Part shown: one piece after another, positions 1 through 5,796 of the stretch
Layout: each line of letters opens with the position of its first letter
How positions within the stretch are numbered: position 1 is the first letter of the stretch
Assembly: GCA_007130445.1 (NCBI GenBank)
Contig: SLSM01000211.1
Coordinates: 1 to 8,241 of the forward strand
Reading direction: 5' to 3'
DNA: 8,241 nt
Source: Trueperaceae bacterium
Lineage (GTDB): Bacteria; Deinococcota; Deinococci; Deinococcales; Trueperaceae
Notes under the pieces: model-generated
What the model was told of the DNA's origin: nothing
The model's input: the letters and a program-made list of their open reading frames with translations, nothing else
Databases searched by the model: none
Translations under genes and position numbers: made by a program

Positions 1-620
1 GACTGACCGGGCGTGAAGGACACGAAGCGGTACGCTCCCGTGCCGACCGGGTTCCAGCTGACGTCGTCACCGAGGCGCTCGACGGCGGCGGGCGACATCA
101 TGCCCATGCCGTAGGTGCTGAGCGCGCTGGGCAGGAGGCCGTAGGGCGAGCTGAACTCCAGCTCGAGGGCGAACTCCCCGACGGCGCGCGCGTCGGCGAA
201 GGGTCCGATCTCGAAGCGCGCGTACTGCGACTCGGTGGCCGGGTCGACCATGCGCTTGAAGTTGAAGGCCGCGGCCTCGGCGTTGAACGGAGTGCCGTCG
301 TGGAACACGACGTCCTCGCGGAGCTCGAAGGTCCACGTGAGGCCGTCGTCCGACACCGACCAGTCGGTGGCGAGGGCCGGGTGCAGGTCGCCGGTGTTGC
401 CGTCGCGCATGATCAGGTTCTCGAAGACGCCGAAGAACAGCGGGGCGTCGAAGGCGGCCGACGACTTGTGTGGGTCGAGGACGGTGAACTCGAGGCGCGA
501 ACCGATCGTGAGCGAGCTCTGTGCCTGCGCGACGCTCAGCGTGAGCGCCAGCGTCGACACGAGCATGACGACGGCCAGCGCGAACGCGGGCCACCTCGTG
601 CGGTCGTTGGATACGGTCAT
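1..620 (-). CDS. ABC transporter solute-binding protein, family 5 (DppA/OppA-like), N-terminal part
   Basis: This is the secreted binding component of a peptide/nickel/opine-type ABC importer, cut by the left edge after 206 codons; family members usually have 500-600 residues. The start is the ATG at 620, preceded by GGAAGGAG eight bases upstream. Residues 1-33 form a Sec signal peptide: Arg near residues 7-9, a hydrophobic core at about 12-31, and AQA before a likely cut at Q34. There is no lipobox Cys, so a soluble periplasmic or exported form is expected. Family hallmarks seen are LDPHKSS near residue 46, an LREDVVFHDGTPFNAE block near 105-120, and GTGAYRF at 193-199. It follows the GntR/FCD gene after a 146-base gap with two dyads, so it may be controlled separately. 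It differs clearly in sequence from the other binding protein here, so the two are not a recent duplication. The ligand cannot be read from the sequence. Confidence 0.94.
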   Translation of the reverse strand, partial: MTVSNDRTRWPAFALAVVMLVSTLALTLSVAQAQSSLTIGSRLEFTVLDPHKSSAAFDAPLFFGVFENLIMRDGNTGDLHPALATDWSVSDDGLTWTFELREDVVFHDGTPFNAEAAAFNFKRMVDPATESQYARFEIGPFADARAVGEFALELEFSSPYGLLPSALSTYGMGMMSPAAVERLGDDVSWNPVGTGAYRFVSFTPGQ

Positions 621-628
621 GGGGCGTG

Positions 629-636
629 CTCCTTCC
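629..636 (-). promoter_or_regulatory. Ribosome binding site of the left-edge binding protein
   Basis: GGAAGGAG on the minus strand lies eight bases before the ATG at 620. It supports that start and hence the signal peptide. Confidence 0.75.
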
Positions 637-656
637 GAAGAGGGCGGATCTGCCGG

Positions 657-671
657 ACAGGCCTGGCCTGT
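657..671. promoter_or_regulatory. 15-bp palindrome, candidate operator of the left-edge binding protein gene
   Basis: ACAGGCC-T-GGCCTGT is a perfect 7+7 dyad with a one-base centre, located 37-51 bases upstream of the binding-protein ATG and outside any supported gene. Its size suits a dimeric repressor or activator. It does not resemble the dyad in front of the GntR/FCD gene, so if functional it may serve a different regulator. No clear promoter hexamers were found around it. Confidence 0.35.
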
Positions 672-745
672 GCTGCAGCGGTGACGGGGCGCACCGGACG
701 AGGCGTCATGGCAGGTGCGCGCGAGAGGCGTGGACGCCGGGATCG

Positions 746-772
746 GCGTGACGACGTCGGATGTCGTCACGC
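746..772 (-). terminator. 10-bp hairpin overlapping the GntR/FCD stop codon, terminator-like without a U tract
   Basis: GCGTGACGAC pairs perfectly with GTCGTCACGC across a 7-base loop (756-762). The TGA of the regulator gene (767-769) lies in one arm. No run of T follows on the minus strand, so a classical intrinsic terminator is not shown. It could be a U-tract-less terminator, an mRNA 3' end stabiliser, or an operator for the downstream binding-protein gene. The loop edge also makes an 8-bp palindrome CGACGTCG (752-759). Confidence 0.35.
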
Positions 773-1495
773 TGAGGCCGCCGCCGTCGAGGGCTGCGTC
801 GCATCGTCGTCTGGACCTGGGTCCATGACGTCGAGCGTGTCGAGGTGCGCGATGACGTTCTCGATATGTGCGCGAGCGGCCGTCTCGGCGGCGACGGGGT
901 CGCGCGCGCCGAGGGCGTCGAAGATGCGCTGGTGCTCCGCGTGCACGTCGCTCCTGGTCCGTGGCATCACGGCCTCGGCGTCCGCACCGAGGCGCCTGAT
1001 GGTGGAGTGCCGGTAGACGGCCACCAGGTCGGCAGCGATGTGAGCGAAGCGGATCAGGTGACGGTTGCCGCTCATCGCGTAGATGCGTTCATGGAAGCCG
1101 AGGTCGGCGACCCACAGGGCCTGGGTGTCGTCGTGCTCCACCGTGTCCCACACGTGCAGGTCGCGTTCGAGCGCGGAGAGATCCCGCGTCGATATGCGCT
1201 CCGCGGCCAGGCGCGTCGCCAGAGCGTCGAACGCGACGCGGCAGCGGTAGAGGTCCTTGACGTCGTCGATGGAGAGTCTCGGGACACCGAGCCGGCCCTG
1301 CCAGCCCTCGACCAAGCCGCGCTCCTTCAACATGATCAGGGCGTTGCTGACCGGCGTCCGGCTGACCTTCAACTGGGCTGCGAGTTCGGACTCGTTGATG
1401 ACCTGACCGGGTCGGTAGAACCCACTGACGATGCGGTCTCGCACGAAGGCGTAGACCTGTTCTCCGAGGTTGGGTCCGCGCTCGATGATCGCCAT
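767..1495 (-). CDS. GntR-family transcriptional regulator, FCD (FadR-type) subgroup
   Basis: A 242-residue regulator of normal length for the subgroup. Residues about 10-75 are the winged helix-turn-helix: GFYRPGQVINESELAAQL, then KVSRTPVSNAL (43-53) as recognition helix, then LKERGLVE. Residues about 79-219 are the all-helical FCD ligand domain. Its expected metal/ligand residues appear as D131 and H135 (in ADLGFHERIY), H188 (in HAEHQRIFDAL) and H210 (in ARAHIENV). Such domains bind carboxylate metabolites, often through a metal. The last 25 residues are acidic and low-complexity. The reading frame stays open far upstream into the Rid gene, but the ATG at 1495 has a strong GGAGGAAG site. The next upstream ATG (1519) lies in a dyad without a ribosome site. 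It is probably the local regulator of the uptake/amidohydrolase genes and probably self-controlled; that role is inferred from context. Confidence 0.95.
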   Translation of the reverse strand: MAIIERGPNLGEQVYAFVRDRIVSGFYRPGQVINESELAAQLKVSRTPVSNALIMLKERGLVEGWQGRLGVPRLSIDDVKDLYRCRVAFDALATRLAAERISTRDLSALERDLHVWDTVEHDDTQALWVADLGFHERIYAMSGNRHLIRFAHIAADLVAVYRHSTIRRLGADAEAVMPRTRSDVHAEHQRIFDALGARDPVAAETAARAHIENVIAHLDTLDVMDPGPDDDATQPSTAAASA

Positions 1496-1500
1496 CCGAC

Positions 1501-1508
1501 CTTCCTCC
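1501..1508 (-). promoter_or_regulatory. Ribosome binding site deciding the GntR/FCD start
   Basis: GGAGGAAG on the minus strand lies five bases before the ATG at 1495. It favours this start over the upstream in-frame ATG at 1519, which would add only eight residues and has no purine-rich site. Confidence 0.8.
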
Positions 1509-1512
1509 GCAT

Positions 1513-1538
1513 GCTGCATGCACCGTGCGGTATGCAGC
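1513..1538. promoter_or_regulatory. 26-bp dyad in the GntR/FCD leader, candidate autoregulatory operator
   Basis: GCTGCAT (1513-1519) and ATGCAGC (1532-1538) are perfect 7-bp inverted arms. Inside, on the minus strand, ACCG-CA-CGGT forms a second short dyad. The left flank also holds the palindromes GCATGC (1509-1514) and TGCATGCA (1515-1522). The block sits just before the ribosome binding site, a usual place for a GntR-family repressor to bind its own leader. It also contains the 11-mer shared with the amidohydrolase leader. Confidence 0.45.
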
Positions 1539-1558
1539 CTCAGCGGTACGTCAGTGTA
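1520..1558 (-). promoter_or_regulatory. Weak -10 hexamer plus shared 11-mer upstream of the GntR/FCD gene
   Basis: On the minus strand a TACACT hexamer (1553-1558) is followed, after 22 bases, by CCGCACGGTGC (1520-1530). The same arrangement with the identical 11-mer and identical 22-base gap occurs before the amidohydrolase. No good -35 hexamer is visible at 16-18 bases, so the promoter call is weak; the repeat itself is exact. Confidence 0.3.
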
Positions 1559-1622
1559 GGCGCGCGACACACCAGCCGACGCTGCCATCGGGTCGTCAAG
1601 GTACACACGCCCCGAGCGGCGG

Positions 1623-2027
1623 TCAGGCTCGCGGGGCGTAGGCGACGACCTCGACCTCCAGGCGGACCTCGGGTCCGCCCAGCGCCGCGACGACCAGTCC
1701 CGTGTGGGGCGGTCGATGGGCACCGAAGAAGCGCCGGCGCTCGGCCGTAGCGGCGGTGCCGTCCGCCCCGTCGACCAGGTACGTGACCACCTTCACCACC
1801 TGGTCGCGCCTTACGCCGGCCGCCTCGAGCACGCGGCCGAGGTTCGCGTACACCTGTGCCGCCTGACCGCTCGCGTCGCCGGGTGCGACGAGCTCGCCGC
1901 GTTCGTCCCGAGCGACCTGGCCCGCCACGTACAGGGTGTCACCGGCCCACATCGCGTGGTCGTAGCTCGCCGGGGCGTAGATGCCCTCGGGGTTGATGCC
2001 CGCGGTGGGGCGCGCGTCGTCGCTCAC
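1623..2027 (-). CDS. Rid (YjgF/YER057c/UK114) family protein lacking the catalytic Arg
   Basis: A 134-residue protein of the usual Rid length. These form trimers, and RidA itself hydrolyses reactive enamine/imine intermediates from PLP enzymes. Family features are the opening I11 NPEG, WAGDTLYVAGQ (27-37), a helix with NLGRVLEAAGV (62-72), the VVKVVTYL strand (77-84) and the closing RLEVEVVAYA (122-131). Where RidA has Arg in its PARS motif, this protein reads PPHTG with H108, so the canonical carboxylate-binding Arg appears to be missing. It is therefore more like the Rid subgroups without demonstrated deaminase activity. The start is a GTG with AGAGGAG upstream. It lies 16 bases behind the DppC-like permease stop, so it is almost certainly the last gene of that operon. 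Rid paralogues of this kind are often found in amide and heterocycle degradation clusters, which fits the amidohydrolase. Confidence 0.93.
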   Translation of the reverse strand: MSDDARPTAGINPEGIYAPASYDHAMWAGDTLYVAGQVARDERGELVAPGDASGQAAQVYANLGRVLEAAGVRRDQVVKVVTYLVDGADGTAATAERRRFFGAHRPPHTGLVVAALGGPEVRLEVEVVAYAPRA

Positions 2028-2033
2028 GGTCGG

Positions 2034-2040
2034 CTCCTCT
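2034..2040 (-). promoter_or_regulatory. Ribosome binding site before the GTG start of the Rid gene
   Basis: AGAGGAG on the minus strand ends six bases before the GTG at 2027 and lies in the 16-base gap after the permease stop. It supports a GTG start and rules out a need for a longer frame. Confidence 0.7.
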
Positions 2041-2043
2041 CGA

Positions 2044-3285
2044 TCACGTACGCAGCTTCGGGTCGAGTGCGTCGCGCAACCCGTCGCCCAGGAAGTTGAA
2101 CGCCAGCACGGCGATGAAGATGAACAGCCCCGGCAGCAGCATCCAGGGCCGCTGGGTGAAGGTCTGGATGCCCCCCTCCTGTGCGACCGCCAGCATCAGC
2201 CCCCAGCTGGAGGCCGGTTCGCTGATGCCGAGTCCCAGGAAGCTCAGGCCTGCCTCGGTCAGGATGAAGCTCGGGATCAACAGGCTGAACGCCACGATCG
2301 CGTACGCCGCCGTGCCCGGCAGCACGTGACGCAACAAGACGCGCGCCTGCCGCGCCCCCAGCGCCCTCGCCGCTTGCACGTACTCCTCCTCACGCAGCGA
2401 CAGCGCCAAACCGCGCACGACGCGTGCGATAGGTCCCCAGCTGATGAACCCGAGGATCGTCACGAGCACCACGAAGATCGCGGTGGGGTTGATCTCGATC
2501 GGGAAGAGCGCTCGCAGCGCCAACAACAAGAACAGGCTCGGGATCGTGGCGAACACCTCCACGAGGCGCATCAACACGTCGTCGAGGACGCCGCCGAGGT
2601 AGCCCGCGATGCCGCCCAGCAGCAGGCCCAGCACCAGCGCGATCAGCGACGCCATGATGCCGATGGTGAGGCTGATGCGGGCGCCGAACAGGATGCGGCC
2701 GAAGACGTCCCGACCGAACTGGTCGGCCCCCCAGAGGTAGATGGTGGCGGGCGCCTCGACACCGAACAGGTGCGTCGACACCCGCCAGTTCCAACCGAGC
2801 TGGTTGCGGATCCCGACCGGCACGAGCGACAAGGGGGGCGGCACGTACGCGGGCCCCTGCACGAAGAAGCGGATCGGCGTGGGGCTGGCACGGTCCTCGA
2901 CGTACGTCACCCGCAGCGTCTGCACGTCACGGCTCGGCACCACCGGGTAGACGAAGGGACGGGTGAGGCGACCGGTCTCGGGATCGGTCCAGTAGATGGT
3001 GGTCGGCGGCGCGTAGCTGCGGTTCATCTCGCCGCGGCGGAACGACTGCCCCTCACCGTACGGCGCGATGAAGTCGGCGAAGAGGGCGCCGGCGTAGAGG
3101 AGAGCGAGCAGGAAGAGGCTGAACATCGCCAGGCGGTGCTTGCGGAACTGGCTCCTGACGATCGAGGCATGGCTCGTGCCGAGCGGCGTCGCCTTCGGCG
3201 GCGCACCAGGCACCGGGGCGCCAGGTACCGGGCCACCGAGCGGCTGGCCGGTCGGGGTCGGCGGGGGCTGCTGCATGCCGGCCAT
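2044..3285 (-). CDS. ABC transporter permease, DppC/OppC-like, with long periplasmic insertion
   Basis: The second membrane subunit of the family 5 importer, 413 residues against about 300 for a typical DppC. Residues 1-37 are cytoplasmic and Pro/Gly-rich, including two PVPGA units. The first membrane segment is at about 53-73. Then comes a large outside loop at about 74-185, with IRFFVQGPAY (138-147) and VSTHLFGVE (169-177), ending in the conserved LWGADQFGRDVFGRI (184-198). Further membrane segments follow at about 204-228, 248-262, 269-290, 325-350 and near 380-400. The EAA loop that contacts the ATPase is at about 301-324 (EYVQAARALGA, then HVLPG). The ATG overlaps the DppB-like stop as TGATG, with little Shine-Dalgarno, so it is probably translated by coupling. 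A second ATG three codons on (3276) is possible. The frame is open upstream to 3444, but that stretch shadows the other permease. Confidence 0.96.
   Translation of the reverse strand: MAGMQQPPPTPTGQPLGGPVPGAPVPGAPPKATPLGTSHASIVRSQFRKHRLAMFSLFLLALLYAGALFADFIAPYGEGQSFRRGEMNRSYAPPTTIYWTDPETGRLTRPFVYPVVPSRDVQTLRVTYVEDRASPTPIRFFVQGPAYVPPPLSLVPVGIRNQLGWNWRVSTHLFGVEAPATIYLWGADQFGRDVFGRILFGARISLTIGIMASLIALVLGLLLGGIAGYLGGVLDDVLMRLVEVFATIPSLFLLLALRALFPIEINPTAIFVVLVTILGFISWGPIARVVRGLALSLREEEYVQAARALGARQARVLLRHVLPGTAAYAIVAFSLLIPSFILTEAGLSFLGLGISEPASSWGLMLAVAQEGGIQTFTQRPWMLLPGLFIFIAVLAFNFLGDGLRDALDPKLRT
3202..3231 (-). repeat. Two tandem 15-bp units encoding PVPGA in the permease N-tail
   Basis: Codons 19-28 of the DppC-like gene read PVPGA twice, with silent third-base differences between the units. 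It is a small in-frame tandem duplication in a disordered Pro/Gly-rich tail. Confidence 0.6.
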
Positions 3286-4343
3286 CAGCTGTACCGGATC
3301 CGTGGGTCGACGAGCCCCAGGAGCACGTCCGAGAGGAAGTTCCCGATCATCAGCAGCACGGCCGAGACCGTCAGCAGGCCCATCACGATGTAGAGGTCCT
3401 GGGCCTTCACGGCCGCCACGAAGGCCGGCGTGATGCCCGGCCAACGGATCACGAACTCCACCAGCCCAGCGCCGCCGACCAGCGACGGCAACAGCGTCCC
3501 GATCCCGGAGATCAGCGGGTTGAGAGCGTTACGAAGGGCGTGCTTGTAGACGACCCCTCGGGGCGGCACGCCCTTCGCGGCCGCGGTCCTGACGAAGTCC
3601 GCTCTCAAGAACTCCAGCATCTGGCCTCGCAGCACCCGGACCAAGCTCGCCAGCGAGGCCGTGGTCACCACGACCACCGGCAGCACCAGGTGCCACACGC
3701 GGTCGACGAAGCGCTCCCACCCGGACATCTGCTCGACCCGTTGGCTGGTGCGCATGCCGCCGACCGGGAAGACCAGACCGCGGTCGAGGTCGTAGGTGAT
3801 CGGCCTGAGCACCTGCTCGACCGTCCCCCCTTCGGCGGCGACCTGGCGCAGGGTCGGCTGCAGGAACAGCACGCCGGTGATGAGGATCAAGATGAAGAAG
3901 AAGTTCGGGATCGCCAGACCGAGGAACGACAGGAAGGTGACCACCTTGTCGCCCAGCGAGTACTGCCGCACCGCCGAGTAGACGGCGATCGGGATGGTGA
4001 GCACGTAGGTGAGCACCAAGGACACCAGCACCAGCGACATGCTGTTCAGGACGAGCGGGTAGATCACCGCATTGACCGGCGCGCGGTAGCTGAACGACTC
4101 GCCCAGGTAGCCGTAGCGCACGATGCTCCACATCCAGTTGGCGTACTGGACGAGCACCGGCTGGTCGAGGGCGAAACGCTCGCGCATCCGCTGCAGCTGC
4201 TCGGGATCGATGTTCGGGTCGAGCGCGAAGCGGTCGGTGAAGTCGCCTGGCGCGGCCTGGATGATCAGGAACGCCAGCAGCGTGGCCCCCAGGAACGTGG
4301 GGATCATCTGCACGAGGCGGCGGATGACGTAGGAGAGGACCAT
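3285..4343 (-). CDS. ABC transporter permease, DppB/OppB-like
   Basis: The first membrane subunit of a peptide-type importer, 352 residues. The N-terminal domain shows the classic start YVIRRLVQMIPTFLGATLLAF (5-25) and the APGD turn (31-34). An outside domain with LDQPVLVQYANW (59-70) and GYLGESFSYR (78-87) follows. Membrane segments lie at about 9-31, 97-123, 134-161, 216-236, 280-298 and 317-343. The EAA loop is at about 249-272 (DFVRTAAAKGV, then YKHALRNA). The C-terminus is the family signature VDPRIRYS. An insertion at about 162-215 lies outside the membrane. The ATG at 4343 is 28 bases behind the amidohydrolase stop, with GAGGTGA upstream, and its TGA overlaps the ATG of the next permease. 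The amidohydrolase and both permeases therefore form one transcription unit. The closest functional label is peptide/nickel/opine transport; the substrate is unknown. Confidence 0.96.
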   Translation of the reverse strand: MVLSYVIRRLVQMIPTFLGATLLAFLIIQAAPGDFTDRFALDPNIDPEQLQRMRERFALDQPVLVQYANWMWSIVRYGYLGESFSYRAPVNAVIYPLVLNSMSLVLVSLVLTYVLTIPIAVYSAVRQYSLGDKVVTFLSFLGLAIPNFFFILILITGVLFLQPTLRQVAAEGGTVEQVLRPITYDLDRGLVFPVGGMRTSQRVEQMSGWERFVDRVWHLVLPVVVVTTASLASLVRVLRGQMLEFLRADFVRTAAAKGVPPRGVVYKHALRNALNPLISGIGTLLPSLVGGAGLVEFVIRWPGITPAFVAAVKAQDLYIVMGLLTVSAVLLMIGNFLSDVLLGLVDPRIRYS

Positions 4344-4371
4344 GGCGCGGCGTCACCTCAGGCCTTCGGCC

Positions 4372-5604
4372 TCAGGCGACGACCTCCCGACCCGCGCGCC
4401 AGACGCGCAGCGCGTCGAGGTCCTGGAGCACACGAACATCGCGGCTGGGGTCGCCCGGGACGAGCACCAGGTCGGCGATCGACCCCTCCTGGACGAGCCC
4501 TGCATCGATGCCGAGCAGCCGCGCGGCGGTCGAGGTGGCCGCGACGATCGCGTCCATGGCACTGAGTCCGCCGTGCACCAGCAACTCCACCTCACGGGCG
4601 GTCATGCTGCCGTGTGGGAGCATGAAACCGGCGTCGGTGCCCATCACGACCGGGGCGCCGGCGCGGTACACGCGCTCCAGGCTGGCCCACTTGTCCTCGC
4701 GTGCCTTGTCGAGCCATGCCCAACTGGCATCGGAGCCGCCCAAGGCGTCGCGACCGATCTCGTAGTTGCGCTCGTTCACGAGGAGCGTGGGGACGTAGTA
4801 CGTGCCCCGCTCGGCCATCAGATCGGCCGTCTCCTGGTCGATCCAATGTCCGTGCTCGACGCTGTCGAGCCCGGCACGGACCGCCATGGTCACGCTCGGC
4901 CCGCCCGACGTGTGGGCTGCCACGTGACGCTCGAGTCGATGCGCCTCGTCGATGGCGGCCGCCACCTCGGCGTCGGTCATCTCCTGCTTGTAGGGGGCGC
5001 TCAGGTCGCGGCTCGAGCCGCCGCAGAGGTTGATCTTGATGCAGTCGGCGCCGCGTTTCACCTGCGCACGCACGCCCTGGCGGAAGGCCTCCGGGCCATC
5101 ACACGGTGCGTTCAGGTCACGCAGGGCGACGTGGTCGCCCCAGGCCCCCTTGTCCATGTGTCCACCGGTGACCGACAGGCCCTGCCCACAGGCGACCACA
5201 CGCGGACCGTCGACGTGCCCGGCCGCGATCGCGTCGCGCAGGGCCAGCACCACGCCACCCGGGGCGTTGAGGTCGCGCACCGCGGTGATGCCGGCACGAA
5301 GCGTGTCGCGCGCGTGGCGGACGGCCTGGAGCGCGAGGGCCGGGTAGGAGTCGCTGAGCGTCGCGAGCTTGTAGTCGAGTGGCCGCGGCGAACCGTCGTA
5401 CGCGAGATGGACGTGGGCGTCGATCATGCCGGGCATGAGGGTGGCGCCCGGAGCGTCGATGACGCGAGCCACCGGGTCGACCTCGCCGAGCTCCGCGACG
5501 CGGCAGACGCGCGTGACGCGTTCCGCCTCGACCACCACGGCCATGCCCTCGCGGGCGGGGCTACCGGTACCATCGATCAGACGTTCGGGTCGGATGACGA
5601 TCAT
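4372..5604 (-). CDS. Metal-dependent amidohydrolase (imidazolonepropionase / Xaa-dipeptidase-like group)
   Basis: A 410-residue cytoplasmic hydrolase with no signal peptide. It opens with the small beta-sandwich signature IRPERLIDGTG (4-14), followed by MPGMIDAHVHL (57-67) with metal ligands H64 and H66. Next come K190 in CIKINLCGG (188-196), the probable carboxylated lysine bridging two metals, H231 in AAHTSG, H251 in VEHGHWID (249-256) and D324 in MGTDAGF. The set H, H, K, H, H, D is complete, so it should be active. The overall pattern matches the COG1228-type amidohydrolases, which include imidazolonepropionase and prolidase-like dipeptidases acting on Xaa-Pro or Xaa-Arg. With peptide-type permeases right behind it, cleavage of an imported dipeptide, acyl-amino acid or cyclic amide is the best guess. 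The start at 5604 is set by GAGGAG seven bases upstream; the longer open frame to 5775 runs through the intergenic hairpin and is rejected. Confidence 0.93.
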   Translation of the reverse strand: MIVIRPERLIDGTGSPAREGMAVVVEAERVTRVCRVAELGEVDPVARVIDAPGATLMPGMIDAHVHLAYDGSPRPLDYKLATLSDSYPALALQAVRHARDTLRAGITAVRDLNAPGGVVLALRDAIAAGHVDGPRVVACGQGLSVTGGHMDKGAWGDHVALRDLNAPCDGPEAFRQGVRAQVKRGADCIKINLCGGSSRDLSAPYKQEMTDAEVAAAIDEAHRLERHVAAHTSGGPSVTMAVRAGLDSVEHGHWIDQETADLMAERGTYYVPTLLVNERNYEIGRDALGGSDASWAWLDKAREDKWASLERVYRAGAPVVMGTDAGFMLPHGSMTAREVELLVHGGLSAMDAIVAATSTAARLLGIDAGLVQEGSIADLVLVPGDPSRDVRVLQDLDALRVWRAGREVVA

Positions 5605-5611
5605 GTGGAGA

Positions 5612-5617
5612 CTCCTC
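5612..5617 (-). promoter_or_regulatory. Ribosome binding site deciding the amidohydrolase start
   Basis: GAGGAG on the minus strand lies seven bases before the ATG at 5604. It fixes the start at the beta-sandwich signature and excludes the upstream frame extension. Confidence 0.8.
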
Positions 5618-5635
5618 GGGACGGAAGGCGGCCGC

Positions 5636-5674
5636 GCACCGTGCGGGCAGCCCCCGTCGATCGATCGCAAGATA
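5636..5674 (-). promoter_or_regulatory. Weak -10 hexamer plus shared 11-mer upstream of the amidohydrolase
   Basis: On the minus strand TATCTT (5669-5674), in a locally AT-richer spot, is followed after 22 bases by CCGCACGGTGC (5636-5646), 32-42 bases before the ATG. The 11-mer and the 22-base gap are identical to those before the GntR/FCD gene; a GCTGC also precedes the 11-mer in both. A 10-bp palindrome CGATCGATCG (5658-5667) lies between hexamer and box. No convincing -35 is present. If real, this is a second promoter letting the amidohydrolase and permeases be regulated apart from the binding protein. Confidence 0.3.
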
Positions 5675-5697
5675 TGGGTCGTGCACTCGCTGCAGCC

Positions 5698-5711
5698 CGG
5701 TACCGCGTGGG
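5698..5711. repeat. Third copy of the hairpin arm (CGGTACCG element)
   Basis: CGGTACCGCGTGGG here resembles the left plus-strand arm of the nearby hairpin, CGGTACCGGTGGGG (5735-5748). The 8-bp palindrome CGGTACCG thus occurs three times in 69 bases: 5698-5705, 5735-5742 and 5759-5766. The extra copy could pair with the 5753-5766 arm instead of its partner, giving two mutually exclusive RNA folds. Confidence 0.5.
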
Positions 5712-5734
5712 AGGAACGCGCCGCGGTCCGGGCG

Positions 5735-5766
5735 CGGTACCGGTGGGGCGAGCCCCACCGGTACCG
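5735..5766 (-). terminator. 14-bp perfect hairpin after the binding-protein gene
   Basis: CGGTACCGGTGGGG (5735-5748) and CCCCACCGGTACCG (5753-5766) are perfect inverted arms around a four-base loop. The hairpin begins 30 bases after the stop of the binding-protein gene. There is no T run on the minus strand, so strict intrinsic termination is not shown. The placement, between an abundant binding protein and its permease operon, suits partial termination or protection of the upstream mRNA from 3' exonucleases, so that binding protein exceeds permease. The structure is certain; the role is inferred. Confidence 0.6.
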
Positions 5767-5796
5767 ATCCGGCATGGTCGAACGTCGGCGCGCTGG

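Noticed and set aside
1496..1723. N-terminal extension of the GntR/FCD protein
   Set aside because: It would run through the leader dyad and into the Rid gene; the GGAGGAAG-preceded ATG at 1495 begins right before the winged-helix domain.
3270..3278. GCTGCATGC at the start of the DppC-like gene, identical to part of the regulator leader dyad
   Set aside because: It lies inside coding sequence, lacks the second arm and the 11-mer, and a 9-mer match is expected by chance in this window.
1981..3393. A 470-codon plus-strand open frame over the DppC-like permease
   Set aside because: Gln/Arg/Asp-rich low-complexity translation antisense to a conserved permease; a shadow of GC-biased codon use.
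3286..3444. N-terminal extension of the DppC-like permease
   Set aside because: It overlaps the C-terminal coding region of the DppB-like gene. The TGATG junction with a start at 3285 is the normal coupled arrangement.
4360..4372. AGGCC-TTC-GGCCT mini-hairpin and CCTCAGG direct repeat before the DppB-like gene
   Set aside because: The stem is only 5 bp, partly overlaps the amidohydrolase stop, and is unremarkable in GC-rich DNA.
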